DNA of 64,000 bases from CAZLMW01 sp964560875 (GTDB taxonomy: Bacteria > Myxococcota_A > UBA9042), in the NCBI GenBank assembly GCA_964560875.1, contig CAZLMW010000009.1, positions 1 to 64,000 of the forward strand, read 5' to 3'. A program made the position numbers and the translations under genes. The notes beneath the pieces are model-generated. The model saw only the letters and a list, made by a program, of their open reading frames with translations, ran no database searches and was not told where the DNA came from. Of this stretch, positions 7,913 through 15,500 are shown piece by piece. The number at the start of each line of letters is the position of its first letter. Positions within the stretch are counted from its first letter, which is position 1.

Positions 7913-9106
7913 ATGGCGACTTCTTATCTGTCTCCCGGTGTCTACGTCGAGGAAGTCGACCGCGGCACCAAGCCCCTTGAAATGGTCGGCACCAGCACGG
8001 TGGCGTTCCTTGGCGAGTGCGCGGTCGGTCCTGTCAACGAGCCGATTCTTTGCACCAACTGGTCGCAGTTCACAAAGCACTTCGGTGACTTCCAGAACAG
8101 CGAGTATCTCGCGCATGCGGTCTACGGTTTCTTCAACAACGGCGGTGGCCGTTGCTTCGTGCTCAACGTCGGCAACTGGGACGAGATTTCCAAAGGCGGC
8201 GGCAAGGGCAAGGACAAGGACGCCGCTCCGAAGTTCGCCAGCAAAGCTGCGCTGTACATCGGCAGTGACAACGGCCCCGGTACGCGTACCGGTCTCAAGG
8301 CCCTTGAGGACGTCGACGAGGTCAACGTCGTGGCCGCGCCCGGCCAGACCGACCCGGTGATCCAAGACGCGGTTCTGACGCACTGCGAGAGCATGCGCTA
8401 CCGCTTCGCGATCATGGACAGCCCCGAGGTCATCGAGAAGGGTGGCGTCGACAAGCTGCCCAAGCCGCGCGACAGCAAGTACGGCGCGTACTACTTCCCG
8501 TGGGTTGAGGTTTACGATCCCTTCAAGGGCAACATCTTCATGCCGCCCAGTGGCTACATGGCCGGCATCTACGCCCGCAGCGACGCTGAGCGTGGTGTCC
8601 ACAAGGCTCCGGCGAACGAAATCGTCCGCGGCGCCATCGGCCTGCGCTACAACATCACCCGCGGCGAGCAGGACCTGCTCAACCCGAAGGGAATCAACTG
8701 CATCCGTGAGTTCCCCAACCGCGGCATCCGTGTTTGGGGTGCGCGCACCGTTTCGTCCGACGCCTCCTGGCGTTACGTCAACGTGCGTCGTCTCTTCAAC
8801 ATGGTCGAGCAGAGCATCGAACTCGGCACCCAGTGGGTCGTCTTCGAGCCGAACGATCATCGCCTTTGGAAGCGCGTCACGCGTGACATCGGCGCGTTCC
8901 TGCTCCGCTTGTGGCGTCAGGGCGCTCTCTTCGGCAAGAGCCCGGAAGAGGCGTTCTACGTCAAGTGCGACGAAGAGACGAACCCGCCCGAGGTGATCGA
9001 CGCTGGTCAGATGATCTGCGAGATCGGCATGTGCCCCGTGAAGCCCGCAGAATTTGTGATCTTCCGCATCGGTCAGATGCCCGCCGGCGGCGACGTCAGC
9101 GAGTAA
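7913..9106 (+). CDS. Contractile tail sheath protein (short paralogue)
   Basis: A 397-aa sheath subunit. The N-terminus LSPGVYVEEVDRG is the canonical start of phage and eCIS sheath proteins and forms the extended linking arm. SGYMAGIYARSDAERGVHKAPANE and the C-terminal block (NVRRLFNMVEQSIE, VFEPNDHRLWKRV, AFYVKCDEETN) are the conserved sheath core. This would be the contracting outer cylinder, equivalent to Afp2/Pvc2. The start has a good SD (gagagg). A strong hairpin follows the stop codon (9120-9156). Confidence 0.97.
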   Translation: MATSYLSPGVYVEEVDRGTKPLEMVGTSTVAFLGECAVGPVNEPILCTNWSQFTKHFGDFQNSEYLAHAVYGFFNNGGGRCFVLNVGNWDEISKGGGKGKDKDAAPKFASKAALYIGSDNGPGTRTGLKALEDVDEVNVVAAPGQTDPVIQDAVLTHCESMRYRFAIMDSPEVIEKGGVDKLPKPRDSKYGAYYFPWVEVYDPFKGNIFMPPSGYMAGIYARSDAERGVHKAPANEIVRGAIGLRYNITRGEQDLLNPKGINCIREFPNRGIRVWGARTVSSDASWRYVNVRRLFNMVEQSIELGTQWVVFEPNDHRLWKRVTRDIGAFLLRLWRQGALFGKSPEEAFYVKCDEETNPPEVIDAGQMICEIGMCPVKPAEFVIFRIGQMPAGGDVSE

Positions 9107-9119
9107 GCGACATGACATT

Positions 9120-9156
9120 GCGGGGCGGTCGGATCGTTTGCATCCGGCCGCCCCGC
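9120..9156 (+). terminator. Strong GC hairpin after the sheath gene, likely attenuator
   Basis: GCGGGGCGG (9120-9128) pairs with CCGCCCCGC (9148-9156). Inside a T/G mismatch, CGGAT pairs with ATCCG around a 7-nt loop. TTGTCGTTT follows, a T-rich but imperfect tail. This could partially terminate transcription or stabilise the 3' end of the sheath mRNA, giving more sheath than downstream products. It is not a perfect Rho-independent terminator. Confidence 0.55.
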
Positions 9157-9234
9157 TTGTCGTTTGGGGCCCGATCGTACAAAACCTCGTCCCTGGGCGC
9201 TGGCCTGATGCCGCGCTGAATTGGCGGAGACACA

Positions 9235-9606
9235 ATGGCTTTTAAGACCGAATTCGAGTTCACCCTGCCGCGCGGCGTCATCGACAAGGATGGCAACGTG
9301 CACCAGAAGGGCGTCATGCGCCTGGCCACGGCCAAAGATGAGATCTTGCCGCTGCAGGATTATCGCGTGCAGAACAACCGCGCGTATCTCGTCATCATCC
9401 TGCTGTCTCGTGTCATCACGAAGCTCGGCAGCCTGTCATCGATCAACCCGTCGGTTATCGAAGGCATGTTTTCGACCGACCTGGCGTACCTGCAGGACTT
9501 CTACCGTCGCATCAACGAAGAAGGCACGGCGATGATGTCCGTGTCGTGCCCCGAATGCGGCCATAAGCACGAAGTCGACACCGGAGCCGGCTCGGGGGAA
9601 TCGTAA
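9235..9606 (+). CDS. eCIS tail assembly chaperone-like protein with zinc-ribbon tail
   Basis: A 123-aa protein. The first ~95 residues (FEFTLPRGVIDKDGNVHQ, MRLATAKDEILPL, then a helical YLVIILLSRVITKLG core) resemble the small tail-assembly chaperones of P2-type and Mu-type contractile phages, a comparison made by eye. Near the C-terminus, CPECGHKHE is half of a zinc ribbon or a metal-binding knuckle. Such chaperones hold tube or tape-measure proteins during assembly and are usually absent from the mature particle. The stop TAA (9604-9606) overlaps the -1-frame DUF6760-like frame, with a slippery G-run just before it. The protein is therefore probably made in two forms, a 123-aa product and a longer fusion ending at 9764. 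Confidence 0.8.
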   Translation: MAFKTEFEFTLPRGVIDKDGNVHQKGVMRLATAKDEILPLQDYRVQNNRAYLVIILLSRVITKLGSLSSINPSVIEGMFSTDLAYLQDFYRRINEEGTAMMSVSCPECGHKHEVDTGAGSGES

Positions 9607-9639
9607 GCTACCCCCTGGATCGCCTCTACCAGGAGGTAG
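9594..9639 (+). promoter_or_regulatory. Putative programmed -1 ribosomal frameshift signal
   Basis: In the zero frame the codons TCG GGG GAA TCG TAA contain a G5 run (9594-9598), on which a Gly-tRNA can re-pair perfectly as GGG after slipping back one base. Seven nucleotides after the GAA codon begins a stem-loop: CTACC (9608-9612) with GGTAG (9635-9639), a C/A mismatch, then CCTGG (9614-9618) with CCAGG (9629-9633) around a 10-nt loop. Slippery site, 7-nt spacer and stem is the usual layout of bacterial and phage -1 frameshift signals. The A-site codon GAA would re-pair imperfectly (GGA), so P-site slippage is the better model. The 3' arm includes AGGAGG. Function is inferred. Confidence 0.6.
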
Positions 9640-9764
9640 CGTATATCGCCTACCACTTCCATTGGTCGCTCGACGAGGTCCTCGAAATGGAGCACAAAGA
9701 GCGCCAGACCTGGGTCAAGGAAATCTCCGAGATCAACAAGGAGATCAACAAGTCCCGCAAGTAG
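9603..9764 (+). CDS. DUF6760/P2 gpE'-like small tail-assembly domain, -1 frame, no canonical start
   Basis: An open frame of about 53 codons encodes YPLDRLYQEVAYIAYHFHW followed by SLDEVLEMEHKERQTWVKEI and a basic tail. The IAxxFHW...M...E...W pattern is that of the phage P2 gpE/E' family and of the small DUF6760 proteins found in eCIS clusters. No ATG, GTG or TTG precedes the conserved part; the expected start position is GTA AGC TAC, and the first ATG (about 9688) is internal. The frame is -1 relative to the preceding gene and overlaps its stop. The simplest reading is that it is translated as the C-terminal extension of the 9235 product by frameshifting (fusion 9235-9764). Initiation at CTG 9615 is an alternative. 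Confidence 0.7.
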   Translation, partial: VSYPLDRLYQEVAYIAYHFHWSLDEVLEMEHKERQTWVKEISEINKEINKSRK

Positions 9765-9923
9765 CGGGTCCCGGGTCGTGCAGGGGTCGAGAGGCCGTCT
9801 CCCTGTACACCGAATATCGACAGACGCTCCTTAAGAAGGGCGTTGTCGATCCCTTGACCATCCGACAACGATATCGGTCTGAGTGTTTCGGGCCGCAAGC
9901 GCGTCGGACACTTGGAGCGAGCC

Positions 9924-11684
9924 ATGGTCGACATCCGACCGCCCGGCGTCTACGTCGAGCGCACCCAGGCCGCCAACCCTTCACTTCAGCTGCTCCCCAG
10001 CGGTGTTCCGTGCTTCCTGGGGCTGACCGAACGCGGGCCGACCAACGAGCCGGTGATGGTTCGCAGCCTGCGCGAATTCCACGACACCTTCGGATCGCTG
10101 GACGTTGGCAACTACACCGAACCCGCGGTCGAGGGCTTCTTCCTCAACGGCGGCAAGGAATGCTACGTCCTGCGCATCTGCCACCTGTTTGAGCGCGGCC
10201 GCAAAGAGATCGCGACGAAGGCATCGGTGCGCCTGCGCGACAAGAACAAGGCCAATACATTAACAGTGTCGGCCCGCGCAGAAGGCATGTGGGGCAACGG
10301 CATCAAGATTACGGTCAGCTACCCGCCGCCCAAGGTCTCCACCTTCATCACCGTCGACGCCAAAGAGGGCGATACCTCGGTGATGGTCAAGAGCACCTAC
10401 GGCTTCGCGCGCGGATCGCTCGTGAAGATCGACGACGATGTGCGCGCTCCGTCCTACCGCATTCTGACTCGCGTCGACGGCCGAACGCTCCAGTGGGACC
10501 ATCGCGAACCGCTCGAGCGCGAGTTCAAATCGATGGCGCCGACGATGATCGAGCCGGTGGGGTTCGATCTCATCGCCGAGACGCACAACGAGCGCGAGGT
10601 CTTTCGCGGCCTGAACCTGCAGCGCAACTCGCCGTGGTTCGCCGAACGCGTCATCAACGGCAACAGCAAGCTGCTCGAAGTGACCAACCTCGACTCGGCG
10701 TCGTCGATGCCCGAGAACCTGCCGGTCGCGGTCGAAAAGAACCTGCTGGAGGGCGGCACCGACGGTCTCTATACGGTCACGGCCGAAGATTTCCTCGGCG
10801 CCGACCTCGGACCCGGTAACCGCTACGGTTTGGCTGGAATCGCCGAGCTCGACGCGATGGACCTGCTCGTGGCGCCCGACCTGGTCTGGTGTCTGCAGAA
10901 CTCGTCGGGCTTCAAGTCGGTCAAGGACATGGAGATCGTCCAACAGGCGATCGTTACCCAGTGCGAAGACCAGAAGAACCGATTCGCGATCCTCGATTTC
11001 CCGCCCGATCAGAAGCCGCGCGGCGCGATGCAGTGGCGGCGACTCTTCAACTCATCCTTCGCCGCCTTCTACTACCCGTACGTGATCCCGGTGGGTTCGC
11101 ACGATCGCAAGCCGATGCCTTCCAGCGGCCATGTAGCGGGTGTTTATGCCCGTTGTGACCACGATATGGGCGTTTATCGGGCTCCAGCCAATGAAATCCT
11201 CGAAGGCGTCGTCGATTTGGAACTGTTCTTGCAACAGGGTGATATCGCGATGCTGAACGCGGAGGGCGTCAATTGCAGCCAGGTATTTGCCAACCGAGGA
11301 ATCCGGATTTGGGGCGGTCGAACCGCTTCGGGCGAACCGTTGCTGCGACACGTCAACGTGCGTCGGACCATCGCGGCCATCACGCGAGCGCTCAACAACG
11401 GGCTGCAATGGGTGATGTTCGAGAACAACAACGAGGACCTGTGGAGCGTGATTTCGCGGGACGTATCATTTTTCCTGGACGACTTGTGGCGCGGTGGATA
11501 CCTGCGCGGCGACTCCCAGGACGAAGCGTTCTACGTACGCTGCAACGGGCAGATAAATGGCGTCGCGGAAAGGGATGGCGGGCGGCTGAACGTCGAAGTT
11601 TGGCTGGCTCCATTTCGACCCGCGGAGTTCATCGGCGTTCGCATCACGCAAGAAGTGAACGTCCTCGCGCGTAACGAAGACTGA
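9924..11684 (+). CDS. Contractile tail sheath protein (long paralogue with inserted domain)
   Basis: A 586-aa second sheath subunit. The N-terminus DIRPPGVYVERTQAAN and the C-terminal core (SGHVAGVYARCDHDMGVYRA, NVRRTIAAITRALNN, EAFYVRCNGQINGV) match the short sheath at 7913-9106. About 190 extra residues, mostly between residues 95 and 290, form an inserted region that would lie on the sheath exterior. eCIS commonly encode two or three sheath paralogues, the larger ones decorating the outside or the baseplate-proximal ring. The frame is open upstream from a TTG at 9912, but ATG 9924 has a GGAG at 6-nt spacing and starts at the conserved position. Confidence 0.95.
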   Translation: MVDIRPPGVYVERTQAANPSLQLLPSGVPCFLGLTERGPTNEPVMVRSLREFHDTFGSLDVGNYTEPAVEGFFLNGGKECYVLRICHLFERGRKEIATKASVRLRDKNKANTLTVSARAEGMWGNGIKITVSYPPPKVSTFITVDAKEGDTSVMVKSTYGFARGSLVKIDDDVRAPSYRILTRVDGRTLQWDHREPLEREFKSMAPTMIEPVGFDLIAETHNEREVFRGLNLQRNSPWFAERVINGNSKLLEVTNLDSASSMPENLPVAVEKNLLEGGTDGLYTVTAEDFLGADLGPGNRYGLAGIAELDAMDLLVAPDLVWCLQNSSGFKSVKDMEIVQQAIVTQCEDQKNRFAILDFPPDQKPRGAMQWRRLFNSSFAAFYYPYVIPVGSHDRKPMPSSGHVAGVYARCDHDMGVYRAPANEILEGVVDLELFLQQGDIAMLNAEGVNCSQVFANRGIRIWGGRTASGEPLLRHVNVRRTIAAITRALNNGLQWVMFENNNEDLWSVISRDVSFFLDDLWRGGYLRGDSQDEAFYVRCNGQINGVAERDGGRLNVEVWLAPFRPAEFIGVRITQEVNVLARNED

Positions 11685-11690
11685 ATTCGG

Positions 11691-11705
11691 CGGTCCCCGG
11701 GACCG
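11691..11705 (+). other. Short hairpin between the long sheath and tube genes
   Basis: CGGTCC (11691-11696) and GGACCG (11700-11705) flank a 3-nt loop just upstream of the tube SD (ggagg). There is no T-run. It may separate or stabilise the tube message. Confidence 0.3.
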
Positions 11706-11719
11706 TACGGAGGAACGAG

Positions 11720-12529
11720 ATGAGAGCAGTACGGAAACAGCGCAGGGGAAGCCGAACGGTCGCCGCAGAGGCGTCTCGAACTGTCGGAACGCTGCACTTC
11801 TTGGCCGCGGGTCAGGAGATCATCACGCCCGAGCCCGACGCCGACATTGAAGACGTCGGTCCGGCAGCGATGTCCGAGCCGCAAGCTCAAGGCGCGGCAT
11901 CGGCATCACCGTCTGCCGTCCAGGCGTCCGGATCTGTGCAAGCCGGGGGCATCACGGCCTCTGGTTCGGCCAAACTGGGTCCCAGCGGCGCCTCGGCCAG
12001 CGGTTCGGTGAGCTTGGGCGGCGGCGGCGGCGGCTCGCTCGGCAACAACTTCAAGAGCGGTAGCACGCCGCGCGACGGCGATCCCGACGTCAGTTACGCG
12101 TTCAAGGTCACGATCGACGGCAAGCACTCCGGTATGTTCAACGAGGCCGGTGGGCTGTCGTGGAAAGCCGAGTCGATTCCGATTCGCTCGGGCGGCAACA
12201 ATGAGCACGGCTTCCACATGCGCGGGCCCGGCAAGTTCGAGCCACTGACGCTCAAGCGCGGCTTCTTCGCGGCCAACGACGACTTCTTCAACATGCTGAA
12301 GAACTCGCTGTCGGCCAAGCCGAACAAGGGCAAGCCTGGGTTCAGCCGCGTCAACGTTACGGTCGCGATTCTCAACCGCAAGTACGAGACGATCGGCGAG
12401 TACACGCTGAAGAACGCATTCATCATCGAATACACCGGCTTGCAGCTCAACGCGGGCGGCAGTCAGGTCGGCTTCGAGCAGATTCGCATGGCCTACGACT
12501 ACTTCGAATACAAGGGCAAAGGGAAATGA
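11720..12529 (+). CDS. Inner tube protein (T4 gp19/Hcp-type) with ~110-aa low-complexity N-terminal extension
   Basis: A 269-aa protein. The last ~155 residues, from about residue 115 (DPDVSYAFKVTIDGKHSGMF, FHMRGPGKFEPLTLKRG, then the C-terminal GFEQIRMAYDYFEY), are a complete gp19-like tube subunit, the polymer that is expelled through the target envelope. The first ~113 residues are unusual: a basic start (MRAVRKQRRGSR) and then an Ala/Ser/Gly-rich stretch ending in a G6 run. The extension appears genuinely translated, because ATG 11720 has GGAGG at 6-nt spacing while the next in-frame ATG (11870) has no SD. No other tube gene is visible, whereas Afp and PVC carry two. The extension may line the lumen, bind cargo or be processed. 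Confidence 0.93.
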   Translation: MRAVRKQRRGSRTVAAEASRTVGTLHFLAAGQEIITPEPDADIEDVGPAAMSEPQAQGAASASPSAVQASGSVQAGGITASGSAKLGPSGASASGSVSLGGGGGGSLGNNFKSGSTPRDGDPDVSYAFKVTIDGKHSGMFNEAGGLSWKAESIPIRSGGNNEHGFHMRGPGKFEPLTLKRGFFAANDDFFNMLKNSLSAKPNKGKPGFSRVNVTVAILNRKYETIGEYTLKNAFIIEYTGLQLNAGGSQVGFEQIRMAYDYFEYKGKGK

Positions 12530-12531
12530 TC

Positions 12532-12554
12532 GCGCGCCACGCGCACCACGTTTT
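12532..12554 (+). terminator. Weak terminator-like hairpin after the tube gene
   Basis: GCGCG (12532-12536) and CGCGC (12540-12544) flank a 3-nt loop and are followed six bases later by TTTT (12551-12554). It may reduce read-through from the abundant tube message into the next, very long gene. Confidence 0.3.
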
Positions 12555-12588
12555 CTTCAACCTACACGGCACCTGAGGCGACGGCGAA

Positions 12589-15500
12589 ATGAGTAACCAG
12601 ACCCCAAACAACGACGTCCTGACGCTGCATTCCAGCATCGGTGATCGCTGGCAGGGAAACGACAGCGTCGGTACCTCTGTCGGCTCGCGTCACGACCGTG
12701 TCGGACTCGTCGACCGAACCCTCGACCGCTTGCCCGGCCTCGCGTCGCTGCAGGGAAGCTTCGGCATCGACGCTTGGGATCTGGCGACCATCCTCGCCGT
12801 AGACAGCCGCTTTATGGCAGCCGGTGGCCTGCCGGTGCGCGCGATGAGCGTGGCTGAACTTGCCGATATCGTTCAGATCATTCTCGAAGAAGAGGAAGAC
12901 CTCAGCGCCGAGTGGGCCGAATACGAGCGGCTCGGCAAATCGAGCCCCGCGAAAACGCAGCGCAAGGTCACAAAACGAGTCAAGAAGCCCGCCCCGGGCA
13001 TGGCCGCGCGAGTCGCCGCCGTCCGCCGTGCAGTTGCGCAGGCGCGCAAGGCCGCCGCAACACGACGTCAGCAGACCCGCAACGCACGTATCGCGCAAGC
13101 GCGGGCGCACGTTGAGACACTGCGTCAGCAGGGGGCCGATCCGATCGCGCTCGCCGCGGCCGTGATCGACCTTACCCGCGCCGAGTCCGGCTCGCTTGAA
13201 TCCGTGACCGGGGACTCCGTGTCCGGTGCCCCGGGCGTTGTGGAGACTGCAGACCCCGGTTTGCCCACGCTTCGGTCGATGCTGAGCGTGGCCCGCCGCG
13301 ATCCTGCGGCGATTGGAATCGGCCAACGCATGGCCGAGACACGAGCAGGGAGCGTCGCCGAGCTCCAGCCGTCCGTTGCCGCCGGCGCCATTCGCTGGCA
13401 GCAGGCGGGCACCCGCGCGCTCCGCATGGCCGATACGGCTGCCGAATTGGCCATGCTGCAGCCCGCTGCAGACGCCGTGTGGCAGAGCGCGCCTGCCGAG
13501 CACGCAGCGGCCGCGACCGCCGCCCCGTCGCTGTTCGCGCCACGTCAGATTTCCGCACATGCACACCAGCGCACCGGGGCGACGGCCCAGATGGGGTCGG
13601 TTGCCCCCGCCGCGCAATGGCGGGCCGAGTTTGCCCCGGCCACACCGGCGACCGCCCAGGAAGCGGCGGCGCTCGTGCAGGCGCAGCGCCTCGGTCAAGT
13701 TCGTGCGAACGCGGCCCAATCCACGCACTACATCCCGTCGCTTTCTTCCACGCCCGCAGCACAAACGTTCGCAACGCAGCGGAGCGCGGGTCTGCCGGCC
13801 CCGGCTGCGTCGGGGACGTCTGTCCGACCGATGACACCAGCGCTCCAGGCGGCTTCGACCCTGACGTCGCGGCAGTTGACCGCTCGCATTGGCGCGCTGC
13901 GTGCCATCGCGCCGCGGTACATCGATGCGCCCCCGACCGCCGGCTCACCGACCTTCGCCACCGCGGCACCAAAGGCGGCCGGTCCACAAACTGCGCAGTT
14001 CACCTCAACGGTTGGAACTGCTGGGCGCTGGATCGGTGGCGCTGCGGGTCCGTCGATCGATCCGTTCAGCGAGCTCTTCAGCGCGGTGCAGGCGCCACTG
14101 ACCACCGGCACCGAGCGTTGGCTTGCCGCGACCGACGTCGGCACGCCCACCGACGTGCGTGAGGGCTACTTCGCTCACGACCTGGGTGGGGGCGAAGCGC
14201 TGCAGCTTGGCGCCCCCGAGGTTTTTGATGCCGCCGACGTCCGCGCCGCTCAGCCCGGTGCGAACGCACGTGCGATCGCCAAGCGCGCGATCGCACGATC
14301 GTCCACATCTCCGGCTTGGCTGACTCCCGCAGCCACGCCGCAGGTCATCGCCGCCGTGCAGGCCGCGCAGGCCCAGACCGCCGCTCGATCTGAGGCGCTT
14401 GCCGCACCCGTTGCGCAGAAAGCTCATCCCTCGATCGTCGGTGCTCCGCAGTTCGTCCAGCAGCTCGCGGCCGCAAACCGTGACGTCGCTTCGCCCGTTG
14501 CCGCTCAGCGTGCGCCGACCGCGCTATCTAGCACGGCTCTGCCGGCTGGCGGCATGGCGACCGAAGCCGTATCGCTGGCGCGATCGGTCAGCCAGCGCTT
14601 GATGCGCGGCGTCGAGCCGACGCGGGTGGCGACAGAACAGGGGCCCACATGGCGCCCGATGCAGCAGTGGCGGGCTCTGACAGCGGCGCCGTCCGCTGCC
14701 CAGGCCGGACAGTCCGCCGATTCTTCGGTCGCTGGTGCGCATCGCTTCATGCAGCAGGTTGCGGGAACCGGCGTAGGCATGTTCGCTCGCGGCGACGTTT
14801 CCGCGTCCGAATCGCCGTGGCTCGCTGCCGCGATGGTCGCCGACACGGAAGGTGGCACGAGTTTCATCACACCCTCCCGAGTTGCTGAGCTGCGCGGCGC
14901 GATCGCGCAGATGCAGGGCGCGGGCGAGTGGCTACTCCCCGGCGACGCCGGCTTCGACACGTGGCGCGAAATGGCCGCAGCGCAGCAGGCGGATCGCGTG
15001 AGTACGCCGGCGCGGGCGGCAGCGCGTCGAGCTGCTCTGTCGCACGCTCCAGTCGGTGTCGGTCAAACGGCACGCTCTCCTTCTTCGTCGGCCACCGATG
15101 CGTTGACTCCGCGCGCTGCAGCGTCGGTCGCGCCCGCGGCGAGCGCCGCGATCGAACGGTTCCTCTCCACACAGACTCGGCTCTCCGGCAAAGCGCTTGG
15201 ATCGTTCGAGATGGGCGCCGCCGCGACAGCGTTCAGCACGATGTCGTTGGCGACGGCAGATGATTCGGTCCTGGGACTCTCGCCGGCCGACGCGTCCGAC
15301 GCGATGACGCCTTGGCTCGTGGCGCGTGCGGTGGCCGATTTGCCGGCCACACAGGCTCGCCAATTCCGGTTTGCGGACGATGCGTCCATCGACATGCTGG
15401 CCCTGCGCCCCGACGCCGACACAGCGTTGGACGGGGCGGATACTCCTGTCGGCGAGATCCGATCGGCTTCACTGGCGGCGCGCCGGACACCGGCAACGGT

